This document shows, in pieces, positions 19,910-34,900 of a stretch of DNA of 64,000 bases. How positions within the stretch are numbered: the stretch's first letter is position 1; the number at the start of each line of letters is the position of its first letter. The DNA comes from Colius striatus (taxonomy: Eukaryota > Chordata > Aves > Coliiformes > Coliidae). The notes under the pieces were generated by a model that saw only the letters and a list, made by a program, of their open reading frames with translations, made no database searches and had not been told where the DNA came from. The stretch lies in the NCBI RefSeq assembly GCF_028858725.1, contig NC_084776.1, forward strand, positions 310,001 through 374,000, written 5' to 3'. The translations under genes and the position numbers were made by a program.

Positions 19910-22900
19910 CTGGCAGCTTCAGCCATTTTGGTAGTTTCCCAGGGGCCCTTCTCAACACTTGTGGAGCTCCGTGCACTCTTGCTGGCTCTGACTGCTCATC
20001 GGTCTTTTTGTCACTTACTATTTTGGGTTCAGATAGGGATGGAGCTGTTGATTCTAAAGATGATGAAGCAGAAGGAACTAATGGTTTGGACAGAGATCTG
20101 AGGAAGAAAATAAACAATTAGAATTAAGTTCCATTTTTTTCCATAATAGCTGCTTGTACCACCACCACCTTCAAACTTATATTCAGCTTGATATTCAGCT
20201 TCATTATAAAAGCCCTAGGATTTACCTAATTTAGTCAATGAAATTCTACTTTGCAAAGAAAGAATAAAAAAATTATGAAGTCAAGTATGAGCTTCAGGAG
20301 AAAATTAAGTCCTAGTATCTCCAGAACACATTTCTTTGTAGTAAGACGGGCTCATTTCATGCTTCCCATCCCTGAAATGTTCACCCATTTGCAACTCTAT
20401 TTAGTCCCAACATACCTGGCTACTAATAAATCAGCCGCAGAAGGTGACACTGCAGAGCTCAACAGGTCTGATTTCAGGTAACAATCTGTTTAAAAATGAA
20501 ACCCAAACACTTGTTTAGTAACATAGAGACTCCAACCACCATAGAGTCCTGTAGCTCTCAGAGCAGCAAACACCCGCTGTCCCCATTGCCTTCCCCCAAC
20601 TGACAAAGGACACTTTTAAACCGTTTTTGAACAGAGTTTCTTTCATAACTCAAGGTGCCCTATTTCATCATTCAAATCTCAAGATCTTGACGTTTTCTTT
20701 CAGTACTCACTGCACCTCAGAAACTTTTCCATGAAGCCAAAGCATGCTTTAATCTCTGAGAGAAACAGAGATTCTAAGCCAGAGATGTCAAAGAATCAAA
20801 GATTCAGATCTGTTCTCCCATCTGCAGCCAGTCCGCTACAATAGGAGGTCTGAAAAGTGTTTGTTTCATAGTCATTTGTCTAGTTAACATTTTTAACAAC
20901 AGGATTTCCTGCTACACAGTCGTTCTATCATTCTTGTCCTCATGGCAGACAATGCCTACTCCATAGCCTAACAAATCTCCTAAGAAATGCACTGTGTTTA
21001 CATTTGTGCTCTAGTGAACTGACCATGCTAGCTCTGAAAGAGCTTCAGCCTTTCAGAATGGGAACATTTCCCACCATTCTCAATGACTGCACTATCTTTT
21101 GTTGGAGGAAGTGTAAACCTAAGGATATAATTCTTCTGGTTCTACTATGGGAGCTACAAGGCCAACTGAAGACAGAGGAAATCCACTCACCCCTGCACTC
21201 CTCAGATCCAAAATGAATGACAGCGGTTGGAAAAAGTTTAGCCTGCAGCAAAAGGGGAAAAGAAGATATCACTGATTGTAGGTGCTTTCACAGTTCACTG
21301 TGAACATAAGAAACAGGTTAGACAGACAAATTGACAGAGTTCGAGCTGAAACATCTAGAATTCAGAAACGGCCGAGCCTGGGCAGAGCTTAGGCTAAGCT
21401 CTAGCTAATGCACAGGGCAGAGTAATATATGAAGCAAAACTCGGTGATCTGTTCTACTGCACTGAGATAATGAGACCTGTACAGCAAGTACTCATTGAGC
21501 TGAAGACTTGCCATTTGCTTTCCTCTCTCCCCATAATATAATGTCTCAGGACATTATGTTTCACTCACACTCTCCACTGCTGAGCAGAGAGCATGAGTAT
21601 GAGTAAGAATTTCCCAAGACCTAAGTACTGATAGTAAGAGAAGGAAAATCCAGCTATGCCCTCAGAAATCTATTTCAAATTATTCACTTACAGCTATACA
21701 CTGACTCTAGTTGGAAGCTGCCTAATTGCAACAGCTTTCCAGGATGCAGCCTACTCTTTTACAAATACAGCCTGAATTCCTAGTTCCTGACAGAATAACT
21801 ACCACATTCAAACATTTTTTTAATCCATTTAGCTCATTATGTGACCTAGATAACTACAGGATTGCCTTTCTCATGTCTGCATTTATCAGCCTGATTATCT
21901 TAGGCTTCATCTACAAATGTTACTAATGATTATTTTGTATTTACGTATCTACCTCCAAACCACATAAAAATAACAGAGTGTGGCCAGAACTAATTCCAGC
22001 AGAACACCAGCATTAAGAGATCTATGTTTTTCAACAATTCCTCTCTGACCTACTGTGTGGCACACCTTAAATAAAAGCCTATTTATAGGTCTTAAAGCAG
22101 TGAATCAAGTCAAAGAAAGTCCATGTATGTAAACTTATTGAGGCTGTGATCTCATACGTCCTGTCTCCATATAGAAAGGCCTATGACAAAAGGACAGTGC
22201 CACAGTGCCCTGGTTGACCACATCAGTGGAAAGATGGGAGACACTGTCTGTCTCACCGGGAACAGCCCCAGAAAGCTATGCACTTTGAAATCTATCTCTT
22301 TACCTACCTTTTCAGTGCTCCACTACAGCAATTTCTGGTCAAAAGCATACACAAAAAAACCACATACACAAAAAACCCACATTCAACAGAGTTCCCATTA
22401 GGTTATAATCTAGGAGAACAAACTCTCCCTTCTGCAACTTAGAAGTGCAATGAAGACAGAATCAGCTTTTGCCATTCTATCTATCAACTACCACACTTTG
22501 CAGGGGAAAAAAAAAACCACCCCAAAATAATGAAACCACAAACCAAAACCCAAATAAATGGAAATGTCTATAGTTCTAGTCAGCAGGCTTGGTTCCTAAT
22601 TTAACCTGTCTGTAAAGTTACTACCCTTTACACTGTCTCCCATTTTACAGTTTCCCCCATTTGAAGGTGTATACCCATCACACAGGAAGAATGAGATGGC
22701 AACTGATGTCTCTCAAGTTACTCAAAATGTAATGCACCTGACAGCATCCAGCTTGCTGCAGTTCATTTGCGTTTCTCTAATTTTAAATAGCAATAAATCA
22801 GAATTATAAAGCTTTTAAAAACTTATGTTGACAATGGCCATTCTCATCATCATCTCCTTTCATTGCTGTACACTCAGTCTCTTATGTCATGGCTAAATAG

Positions 22901-25900
22901 CTTTATTCAACTACCTCTGCATAAACATATACTGACTAAAATTCAGTACTAAACATTAATTACGTTAAACATACTGATACATTAAATGACACGATACTGC
23001 TGAGAAGTCATTTGTCAGCAGCACAAACGATGACCTACTGAACACATAGTTGTAAACAAAATAAATATTTTCAACTGCCCCTAAGTAACATAAAGGGAAA
23101 GGTTCAAGCCACTAAGATGTGGTGAGGGATATGGTTTTGATTAGCGATGGGCCTGGCAGTGTGAGGTGAGTGGTTGGACTTGATCATCTTAAAGGTCTTT
23201 TCCAACTGTAATGATTCTGTGTATCAAAATTAATTAATCCAATTAAAGAAGTTCAATTACTTCTTTGGATCAGTTTCATCACCAGGAAGACTGAAGGAGA
23301 GTAACTGTTCTCAATCAACAACAAAATACAACCTGGTAAGACTGCACAGCTAAAAGGACAGAGATATCCTGCAACACAGGAAAAACTCCTGCAGGGATTA
23401 ACACTACATAAAGAAACTGGCTGAATCAACTAATTTAATCTTTCAGAAGGCCTTATACTAAGAGACAGGTAGAGAAACCAAATCATGGCAGTGTAAAAGA
23501 GGTACGTACTGTCATAGCCAGAACGTGTTCATTAATGTTGATACATTTACCCCGGCAAAATAACAACAGGAAATTTTTCGCTTTGACTCAATTAAAACAT
23601 AAATAGATAAAAGCAAGCAACTGACCTACTTGGTATCATTAATGCATACTAGGGAATTGTGCAGGGCAGGCTGCCTACTCTTGAGATTCCTTGAACCTTT
23701 GTTGCCATCACCAGCATAGCCAGGATACTAGAATGACGGTCCTTGGACCTGATCCAGCACAGCAATTACCAGAACTCAAAGGATCCCTGATCCTCATGGA
23801 GGAGTCTGTGGATTGCTGCCTAATACAGACATTGATAAAACTGTATTAACTGAAGGCAATTTGAAACAGCTTCACCTATCTTCCTGACTACAAACTTCAA
23901 ATGAGTATGTGGTGTTACCACTTTTTTGCATTAATCCAAAAGCTGTAGTAGGCTTTCACATACAGTATGGCTTACACCACGTCAGACTGAAGCAGGGAGA
24001 CATTCGTCAGTCTGCTTCAAGTCTCAGCCCCTGCTAAAGCAGCCAGGCATCTCCACATCCTTGGACTGACATTTTAGCAGAAATCATTATTTATTAGATC
24101 TTTTAACACTTCACTCCTCAGTCAACATGGCCTAAGGTTGCCTGCTCCAGGCACGGCTCTCCATAAACTTTTTTAATTAAAAGTACCAGACACAGTTTAG
24201 AAACTCCAGAGAAAACTCTTGCAAGAGCTTTGATGTTTCCGCTGCATTCGTCTGAAGGGATCCCTCTATTTAGGAAATGGGTGCCTTAAAAAGCCCCCCC
24301 CCATACACACATATACAACTCAAGCCCTTTTACACACAACATCCTTTTCATGCCAGCTGCAAGTTGGAAAATGAGGTTTTTGTAGCGTGTTAGTGTTGGA
24401 ATTTTTTAATAACCTCCTCTCTCTTTTTTTTCCCCTCCCAACCAATTATCTTGGTAAATAATTAACATTCTGAAGGAGATAAGTAAGCACAGCATCTCAG
24501 AGCTCAAAGCCCCTTAGTTCAAAGCCCTGCCCTTTTCGTTTCCCTGCTGCCACCACTGAAACTTCCTTGTCAATCAAGCACTGGGCACACACATCAAAGC
24601 TTCATGTGGGAATGGCCCCAAGGGGTCACAGAAAATTCACGGCAGGGCCTGCATGAGGCACAAAGAGAAAAAGAGAGTTAGAAACACGGACCAAGAGCTA
24701 GACAGACACACTCAACCAGACAAACACACAGACAGAACATGCCCCAGTATAAACTTCTACCCTATTTACCCACAGGTTGACAAATAACTATAGTTCTAAG
24801 TTTCAGGTTCCACATCCACAACCATTTCTCACTGCTGGCAAAACATCAGTCCAAATGTTTCAGTTCAAAATCTTTTAATTGAAGGAAACTTGAACCAGAA
24901 AGCAGGTCAGTAGTATAGAGAATGTAACCTCCTTCTCATGTTTTCTCTGCATCCCTATCCTCTCCTAGGCATCAGCCAACATAAGAGTCTCTTCTTACAC
25001 AAAAAGTTCCTTTTCTTCAGTTGGCTCATTCATACAGGCCTTTGTCTAGCTTCCTTTGTGCAGAATTCTCAGGTACCATCCCAATTTCATCACTTTCTGA
25101 GGATTCAGTACAGAGGCAGCTAGCTACATCTCACTCATCACCCCAGGAATCCTCTAACTAGTCACTGGCAGAACATAATGCTGTCTGAGATTTTTTTGTA
25201 ATACAAAAGTATTTAAATCAGCACCAATTTCACATAAAAAAAAAAAAAAAACAAGTGGAATGATTCCACCAGCCAAGGAATGTCTTGGCATAAAGATGAG
25301 AAGGCTTTAGCAGCTGTGGTCCAGGAAGACATACGAACCCAAAGCTGGAGCCTTTCATACTCTCTAACACTGCTAAGAATGCAAGGATCAAATCCTGAGC
25401 AGAGCATCACCTGAAAACTATCACAAATGAGGAAATACCAGCTGACTTGAGAATATAGTTAGAATATAGAACAACAGCTCTGCAGTTCTTAACCTCACTG
25501 CATAGGATTCTTACAAGAATAGCTGTGAATCAAAACAGAAACTTCTTAAGAGCCACACTGAGTCTGCCAGATTGACCAAAAGAATCACAGTCTGAAACAA
25601 ATATTCAAGAAACTCCATTCAATTATATGCAAAGAATTACTACAACACGAATAAGTCAACAGTTAGTTACTATAATCAAATATCTAGCATTTCTCTTCTT
25701 TGCTGCTTTGATTTCCTGACAAGGATACAATGCCATTCTGACCGGGAAAATAGATGCTTTTCATCTCTCAAATTGTAACATTCAAATCACTTTGTGCAAG
25801 GCACAGTTACAATACACAGATTACTATTTTTATTGCAATAGCACCTAGAAATGAAATTGTAAATGCTGTCCAATTGTGTAATTATATATATGTACTGAGC

Positions 25901-28900
25901 AGCAACATGTACTAGAAATAAAAATATAAGAAAGTATGAGGTTTTGGGGGTTCCATTTGGTTGGAGGAGGTTGGTACAGATGAAAAACTGAGACCTGAAG
26001 AGCTTATGTAACTAATTCAAATTCACACAGGATGGCAGTAGCAGAAAAGAGAACTAAATATGTAAGTCTCCACAGTGCCATCCAAGGCCTTAATCACAGG
26101 ACAGCATTCCTCTGAAAGGATCACAAAGTCACCGATGAGGCAAGAACTGGAGGAAGCCAATGTCCTGCTCCCTGTCCTCCCCGCTTCAGGAGTATCATCC
26201 CAAACGACCAACTCCTCCGATTTTAAAAATATCTAAACACAGCTTCATCGATTCACTTGGTTCAGTCACAGGAGTTTAAATTAACACTTTCCATTTCTGA
26301 AATCCGAAGACCAGTCTGTTACTCATAAAGCCACATTTAGTCTGAAACGTTGCAGCTAAGTAACTCAAAGCTTTACTTGAGACACGCAGAGTGCAGTTAC
26401 TCAGACACCATAGTGGTGAGCGTGGTTTGTGACAGCAGGGCATCCTGGCCATAGAGTGATATCCTGGGGCTCCTGCATCTTGCACTCTGTGATAAAAATA
26501 TCTACACTAGAACAGTATTCCCCTGTGAATCCAGAGGTGATACACAAGAGAAACATTTCTGCATTGTTCTACTGCACATTTTAGTAACTTGTTCTCTAGA
26601 GCACAGAAAAGACTTCAGGCAGAAACTTCCTGAAATGATGTCTCAATATTTCCTCCTTCACTTAGGTATCTCCAGACAAACACCTTAAAAAAATCCTCGA
26701 ACAGAGTATTACAGAATACATATATATTATTACCATGCAGCTATTCTGTTCACTGACAGAGCGATGCTTTCAGACCAGGCAGAGACTGCTGTCTAAAGGG
26801 AACTTGCAGCTGCCAGAATGAAAAGCATTCTTTCCGTTACATGATCTGAAAAGATTAGAGTGCCACAGGTCTGCTATTAGTTTGATGTTAAAAGATGAAT
26901 AAGAAAATAAGCACTTCAAAGGAACACGCGCATGGAAGGAGAAATCCAAGCTACCAACATGAAATACTGCACAGTACACACACCCCAAACACATAAACTA
27001 GCTCTTGGAAAATTCAACCGGAAAGCCGGTGGATCAAAAGCTTCTCCAGTAAGACTGCAAAGCATTGCTGAAACAGAAATAAACATCACAGTCATGGTGA
27101 AAGGGGCAAACCGACTAAGTGGTTTGTGTTTATAACCTGAGAACAAAGCTGCTCAATGTGAACTACAACTGCCAAAGAAGATAGATATTCTGCAGCCAAT
27201 ATGGAGGAGGTCTGATCCAGCTAGAGCAGGGGACCTTTAAAACTCATAGGGCAAAGATAAGATTTGAAAGTACTATTTAGAGAAGGAAATTTAAGAAGGA
27301 ATCCAGGTATAAAGAGCATTCCTTGAATCTAAGCTGAGATCAGAAAGATCTGGCCTCCGAAACTAACAGCAGAGGAGAGAACATTTGCAGCAGAATTTCC
27401 ACTCTAAGTCACACAAGGAAGGACTCACCTGGACCGAAGTACCAAGCCTTGAAGCCAGAATAAGAAGCAAGCATGGACAGCCTTTGCAAGCATGGCTAAC
27501 GGATTTCACAAGAAAAACAGGAGGTAAAGAGTGCTAACAAAATCTAGTCAGATGAGAAAGTCCTGATCAGATAAGTAAAGGGCTAAGACTTCACAGAGAA
27601 AGGTGAATGCCGTCCTCTGGGCTGGATTAATTTCACTCTTAATTGCAATTTTCTTCCCTGGTGAGTGGAATAACCACAAGGCCTGACAATGGAAATACCT
27701 CTGACGGACTGACTCTGATGAAGTAATTGTTTCTGAAATTACATTCAGACTCTTTCCAAAACCAGAGAAGGCTTCACACCGCTCAATTCATAGTCAGCTT
27801 CACTGAACAAGCACGCCAGATGTATTGCCCAAAGTGGCATTAACATAGGACATGAAAACAAAACCAAAGGCAAAGAAAGGAACAAACATCTCCTCTGGAT
27901 TTCTGCTCCACTGTACACACCAGAGCACTCTACACTCAGTGCACTCTAAGATCTGATGGAAGATTCAAATGTTTATGTGGAAGCCTGTGGACTCCTTTTA
28001 CCCTCCACAAGACAGACGACAGCCCCTTGCTCTCTGCTGCCTTGGCTTTTCCAGTGACTGGTATTCTTACCTTCTGCTAACTCTTTCCTAGTATTAACTC
28101 AGCAAACAATGATTTTTTCCACTAACATACCCCTAACACAAATGCTTGTTTCTGAGAGGAGAAAGAAGCTAAGAAGCAACTCTGAAAAGCTCAGCTAGCC
28201 TAGAAAAACACAAATAAGCAACCAGAGCTATAAGGAACCCAAAGCCAAGTGCTACAACAGGGAAGCCTGCAGTTGATCAGTTCTGGAGAGCAGAACATTA
28301 TAAAACACTTCAAGGGACACGAGGGTAAAGCAGCCAGCAAAAACAGCAATAACAAAAAATCAAAGCAATGCCTTGAAGTCTTTATAGGTTCCAAAAACTC
28401 CATGTTGCTGCCAATCTGTGTGCTCACTATACTGTAAATACACACACATTTCAGGAGAATTTGCTTCAGACAGTTCTTTCAGCCCAAGAATCTTGGCAAA
28501 CATTTGTCTTTTTTTTCCCCTAGTTTTGCTAGCAGTGTAGACGTTCTCTCGTCATTGTAAGTGATCATATGCAATGAATGTGGTTCCAATCTTATCAGCT
28601 TGAACAGAGTGACAGCGTAGAGAGAGAGCAGAGTGTTGATAATATGGTACTCTACCATCTGCAGTGACTCCTGTTACTGGCCTCAGCACAAATTTCAGTC
28701 ATTTATAAATATTTCCATGCTCAAAAGTGCTTACATTACTGCCCCAAGCACCATCCATTTTTTTGTTTATAGACAGTACCAAAGCATTCTATAGAGAGGA
28801 GGATAGCCTACTGCAAACTAAAGAACTGGGAAAGCTAGGTGCAACTCTGTGATTCATGTCTAACATTGGACAAGCAATCCAAAACAACCAAATCCCAGTC

Positions 28901-31900
28901 ATACCACGGAACAACCAACCCCATCCTCTACCCTAGCAGAGGGTGGGAGTGTGATACCATCAGAAATCACACAGGCTCTGTGACAAGAGGTTTCTAAAAC
29001 ATCCAGGCTGGCAGTAGTTCATGTCCAGAACGCTCTGTGCTTGGGCTCAAGTAGGCTCTAAGTTTCTAGAAAAATCCTTTTGAAATTCATCAAGTTACCA
29101 TATCCTTGCAGATTGCTGCTAGAATTCCCTATGTACCAAGGCATCTCCCAAAGAAAAGGACAAAATACAAGGCAATTAAGTAGCCCATGACTAAACTGAT
29201 GGTAATAAACAACAAGATGCTTCTCTGCCACAGTCCTACTTAAAAGCAATAATAGTTCACTAACATTTAGACATGACGTAAATGCATGTCATTGTCACAC
29301 ATCTCGAGAAGATACAAGACCTAGAAAACCAAGAATGAACTGTGCTGAAGCCACAAGCCAACTTCTATTCCTTTACTCTTTGATTTTCTAACTATTTATC
29401 ATTTTCTGTTTCTCAAGAGCTTGAACATCACGTTTGGGGAACGTGAACCTAACAGGTCCCTGAGAACAAAAGGAGAACAAACTGAATTTTAAAAAATGGA
29501 AAAGCATTTATGGAACAGGATAACTGGACAAAACCTCGTGTTTTAAAGGTAGGAACTCTAAAGCTCTTACAATTTCAATTACAGCTCATAGTTATCCTTG
29601 AGATAATCAGACTTCTGTGCAATCTTCCTTATGATTGCTTTTGCTTCCTACCTCTATTTTGGTATGCTATCTTCTGCTCAGGCAAGAAGTGTATGAAAGA
29701 GTGAACAGCTCGATAAATATGAAAGTTAAAGGTTGAAATGGATGGATAGATACGTGGTAGTATCTGCTTTGGAAAACCTGTTTTGAACAAAAACTTAGAT
29801 TTCTTACCACCTAAGAAATATCTCATTACAATTAAATGCCATCTTTTTTTTTTTTTTTTGAAAGCATCTTTGTAAGGGAACCACATCAGGTGCAAAGCAT
29901 TCCAGAGGCTATTGCCAACACTATGGACACAGCACCTGGAGCAAAAGCTGTGAATTTTGGCAGTTACTTGATACAATTTTAAAGAGCTCTACTACTGATC
30001 AACAATTCCCCTGCTCAACCTTTTGCATATCCTTAAAAAAAAAAACAAACAAAAAACAAAACCAACGCCAAACTCTCTAAAAAGCTCGAGAAAGGAGCGG
30101 TTCCATGACTTTACCTGTGCTCTCTTTTCCCTACAACATCCATGAGAACTGTATGCTCCGCAGCACTTCGTTCACCAAGGGAGGTTTAGATTGGAGAATA
30201 GGAAAAACTTTTTCAATGAAAGAGTTGTTAAACACTGGCACAGGCTGCCCAGGGAGCTGGTGGAGTCACCAACCCTGGAGATACTTAAAAGACTTGTAGA
30301 TGAGGTGCTGAGGGACATGCATTAGTGGTGGGCTTGGCAGTGTTAGGTGAGTGTTTGGAGTTGATGAGCTTAAAAGTCTTTTCCAACTGAAATGATTCTA
30401 AGATACCAAAACACATCATCACTCTGGAACATTTTTCATTATTGCTGAGAACTGCAAGGTCCTCTTAGCATAAAAGATCCTCTTCCCCCAGCCCGAAAGC
30501 CACAGATTTTACAAAATACCTTAGCCCCATGCCTTCTATCTAAACAGAGCAGCTCTGTCTTTTCATCTCTTCTCTTCCAGATAATGGAAACAGAAGAGGA
30601 GCTCTGACTGAAGTACAAAAGGTTTCCCTTCCATAGATCACATGATGCCTGAAAGGGGTAAAGTCTACACCTAACCCACCCATACAGAGCCTAACCCCAT
30701 CCAGTGCGGGACCAGGCACTGCAGCCTGCTCTGCAGCCCTCAGCCCTGCGCTCTGTGGATACTGACCTGCACAAACTTCTTCCCAGACTGAAGATTTCAT
30801 AGTTTGGAAACCAATACTAGAGAGCAAGTGAGAAGTGGCGAGCAAGTCCTGCCCTCAGTGCTGCCCTATCTGGCCCAATACCAGAAATATCACCTCTCTT
30901 GCTCCTGGTCTGGGCCAGTGTCATTTCTACCAAGAGCATCAAAGCTCAGGCAATGCAGCTCAGGTAGTAACAGCTGCCTATAAAAAGGACATCCAACAAT
31001 AACACAGTTGCCAAGGACACAAAAGCCAGAGTACCTTCCACACCCGCTTCTCCTCAGAGAAGAAAGCCCCCTTCAGCCCCTGTTAAGCCCTCAGGTCCAC
31101 AGCAGTGGAAGGGAAAGCCTATCCCAGCAGAAGATGTTACGGCCCAGGGCCTTCACAGACTCAAGGCAAGTTACTGATGAAAAAGGATTTACACTGGTAA
31201 CAGGGAGCAAAGCTTCACCCACAACCAGCTGACCTGAACTGGGATAAGACACCATCCTAGTAAGTTAAGAGCACTGTGGTGTCTGACAAACAGTACGGGT
31301 AACCAGAATGGTATGACAAGCTCTCAGCAAGAGTTGTTTTTGTCCTGTTTGATGTTTCATCCAAATCAAATGTTTATAAACACACAGAATCATTCCTGCC
31401 ATAACAGACCATGACCTGAAAGGGCTGAAGATCGCAGGCAAGGGACACGGGCTACACGGCATGGCTACTGGCATCAAACACAGCTCTTCCAATCTGCAAA
31501 CCCGTTTTACGTAATGGCCACTTTACACCCAACTACATCAAACAAACTCAAGGCTTTAATGCACATGCTTGTGTGCTACTCCCCAGCACACATTCCTGGC
31601 AGTACCAAAGCCATTGCCCCAGAATATAAAATTCTCAACATACAGTGGAACCCAACCCCGTCCAGGCACACTTTTTGTTCTGCTCTCTCTCTTCACACTG
31701 TTTTACCCCTTCAAGTCACTTCAGCCCCTTGCAGCCTTTTCCTGCTTACACCTCACCCTGAACAGTCATGTATTTCTTCACGTAATCATGTAATCCCTCA
31801 CACCAATCAATTCCTCTGCTGTTTCTTGCCAATTCAGTGACACATCTTCCCTTATTGCTAGAATTCTCTTGAACCACTCTACACTTTTATTATACAGCAC

Positions 31901-34900
31901 CCTGTGACAAGAAACCCTCCACTTCAGTTTTGTGTTGCGTGAACAACTACCTTCTTCCATCTAGTTCAGCTCCTGCTCACCTCACGTGATGCCACTCTCT
32001 GTTGTACTGCAGACAGTAAGAAATCAACTCCTTCCACCTTCTCCTTGATATGTTATTTCTTTTACAGTCACCCTTGCCTACTTAGTTTTAATTCATGCAG
32101 GAATTATTCCAGACCTCTGATGATTTCATTCCCTTTCTCTGCACCGTTACCAGTTCCTTTTTAAGGTAAGAGACCAGATCCACACAGAGTATTCATGACA
32201 CAAGCAAAATCTGGTTTCATACAATGACACTTGATATTCTTTATTTTATTACCTATTTTGTTCTGAATACTTTCAGTTTTGGGAAGGAGATCATTTCAGT
32301 TTTGACCACTCTTCAGTAATGAGATGATTTCAAGCTTTCAAGCATGATATCTTGAACAGTCACAGTTTTGTACTATAGTCAAGGCTTTGCACCATTGTGT
32401 GACACAGCCAAGTGCTTCAGACTCAGGAAAGCTACTGCACAGCAATTCTTGAACTACAGAAGCAAACAGGGCTGAGATACCCCCAAGGGGCTCAGGAGTC
32501 CCTAGGAAGCTAAACCTATGACAGGCATGGTGACAATACAAGGAATTCCAACATCAACAAAACCACTCCCAAAACTTCAAATTCTAGCAAAGAATTCTTA
32601 ACAGGGTATCAGGAACGGGAGAAACTTCCCACTGCGAACACAGAAATTCACACTTTGCTCCCTGAGCATTAAATAGTCTAAAAGCAGCTGCATGTGGATC
32701 TCTTCCACATGCCCTGGTCAGGAAGTTGTGGAATTTGGAAAGCTCCATTACAAACAACTTCAGAGGCATGCTAATCCCTACCTAATTCACCATGCTGCCT
32801 GAAAAGTCCTTTTCTCTATCCCTCTCTCTGCCCCATGCCTTCTGCTTCCCTGGGGTTATCAAGCAAAACCTCTCACCACAACCTGCTTGACTCTTTACCC
32901 TTCAAAGGATCTTCACTGCATCACTCTAAAACGTCCATGAAGTTCTGAATGACAGAACATTCTCAACAGCGTAGGTTTCAGGCAGGGTCACTGGCAAAAT
33001 CACTCCACCAGTTTCTTAACGCATGTGTGATTCACATAATCAAGAATCTCTGACCTGAGACTTCAAAGACTACCTTGGCACCTGCAAAAAACTTCAAGAA
33101 TCTTTCAGCCTCTGAGAAAAGTTACATAGAAAGTATGTATTCTTCAACATACAAGATAACTGATTTGATAATCACTATGTGAGAATTTATTTTAAGCTAT
33201 CAGGTCAGATTAACAAGTCTGACTTTCGTCTAATATAGCCTCTAGCTCCTGCTGTAGAAATTGACAGCAGCTGCCTATCCAAACCCAGCCTCACATCTCT
33301 TACTGTACCAGTCCAGCTACAGACATAGCAAATTCACATCAGCTCAGCTCTTCTAATAATGTTTTGAGTTTAAGTACAGTTCAGACTCCATAAAGCACTG
33401 AGTGTAGGTATGAAACAATGTGAACCCCCCCCAACCGTGCCAACGATATGCCCGTGCATATTGCTGTACAAGGTGGACCTCTTCTGGTGAAGAGCTTGTG
33501 CTCCAAAACACCTGCTTCCATTAGTCTTGGCTACACAGAAGCCTACAGGGGTAACAACATTATACTGCTTCTTACAAAAGTAACTAAAAGTAGCAAGTCA
33601 GGGAGAAACACAGAGCACACATGAGTTCTTACCTCAAAAAGTGTCAAACTTTCATTGTTCAAGATGATTCTGGGAGGTGCAACAACTAAAGTTAAAAAAC
33701 AAGTTACAAAACAGGACCACCCAGCAGTCAAAACAATAAATACAGCAGGTATGAGAAGGATTATTGCTCTTTTAAAGGAGTAACACATTCCCACTGCCCA
33801 CATAGGCTATTACTGGGCAGAAACATAAGGTGGCTAAGAGAGCATGTTTTACCTTCTTTCCACTTCAACGCTGTCTTTGGGGAAGGAATTCCTCCCCAGG
33901 TCACATCTCACGGTATCACCAGATCCCATATGCACCACAGCTAGGAACAGGCTTTGTAAAGTAAGGCTCAATATTACAAATAGCACACTCACACAAGTAA
34001 AATGGTAAGTCTTCATCTGCAAGGTGTCTTCTTACAAAGTCTCTCAAAACACCAACTGTGAAAAAAGGAGAATGGTTTGCTGAATTACACTCATTTCCTC
34101 AGATGCTGAGCAAAAAGACTAACCTCTAAGAGCAGAACTGTCCTCTACAATGTATGTAGATTGTCTTTTCCCAAAAAGAACACTGTTAATATTAGAAAAA
34201 TCTTGGAGAAAACAAGCAAACAAACCAACCCAAACCCACTTCTCTCTTAGCAAAATGGAAAGATACCAGTGAAGTTCTCCTTAGGAAATCCAATAGCATC
34301 TGCAAGATTTGCAGAGATCAGTCACGTGAGACTGGTGATTAGTTATTAGTTATTGCTCCATATAAAAGCATTAAAACAATTGTGTGGGTAACCATCACTG
34401 CCAGCTGAGAGTAAGAGGATCTCCACTAACAACAGTAAGAGCTATCTGGTGTATAGTCCGAATGCTTTTTGTGAACTGATGGAGGCAGAAAGGTTCATCC
34501 CCTGTATTCTTACTACAGTATGTAAAGCTGCATCTTCTTCCTGTTATTTTGGTTTTGTTTTCGATCGAGAGGGGGTGGTGGTGTTTTTTGCCCAAAATAT
34601 TTTAAGCATTAACATAGAGGAAGTGTCCAAACTCTTCTGAGTAACATAGGATTTGGACACAGAGAGAGCAAGGCAACTTCTTGAGCACAAATATTTTGCC
34701 ATCAAATAGTCTGACAGTCTCCATCAAGTACTACTGGAAACAAACTCCCCTTAACTAAGTTAATTACCCATGACTCTTTTCTCATACCATTCAGGGGCCC
34801 CCATAAGGACTGTGTAACTAGCTAATGTTGCTTTTTCAGAGCAGTATTATTTCACCTGCTCCCAAAAGAGAGCCACTCTCTTTTGTCATGCGACTAACTA

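Larger units (their letters stand above)
21243..33632 (-). other. ASPSCR1: ASPSCR1 intron 12 (12.4 kb)
   Basis: This is the largest intron, separating UBX-domain exons 12 and 13. It contains two short CR1 fragments in plus orientation (23121 and 30176), A/C-rich low-complexity stretches near 22505-22560 and 30030-30060, and A/T homopolymers at about 25235 and 29845. I found no nested gene, RNA gene or unassigned conserved exon. The many small open frames show no recognisable product. Confidence 0.7.

Noticed and set aside
31514..31840. 108-codon plus-strand open frame in ASPSCR1 intron 12
   Set aside because: No recognised domain, intronic, antisense to the gene, and no flanking promoter.
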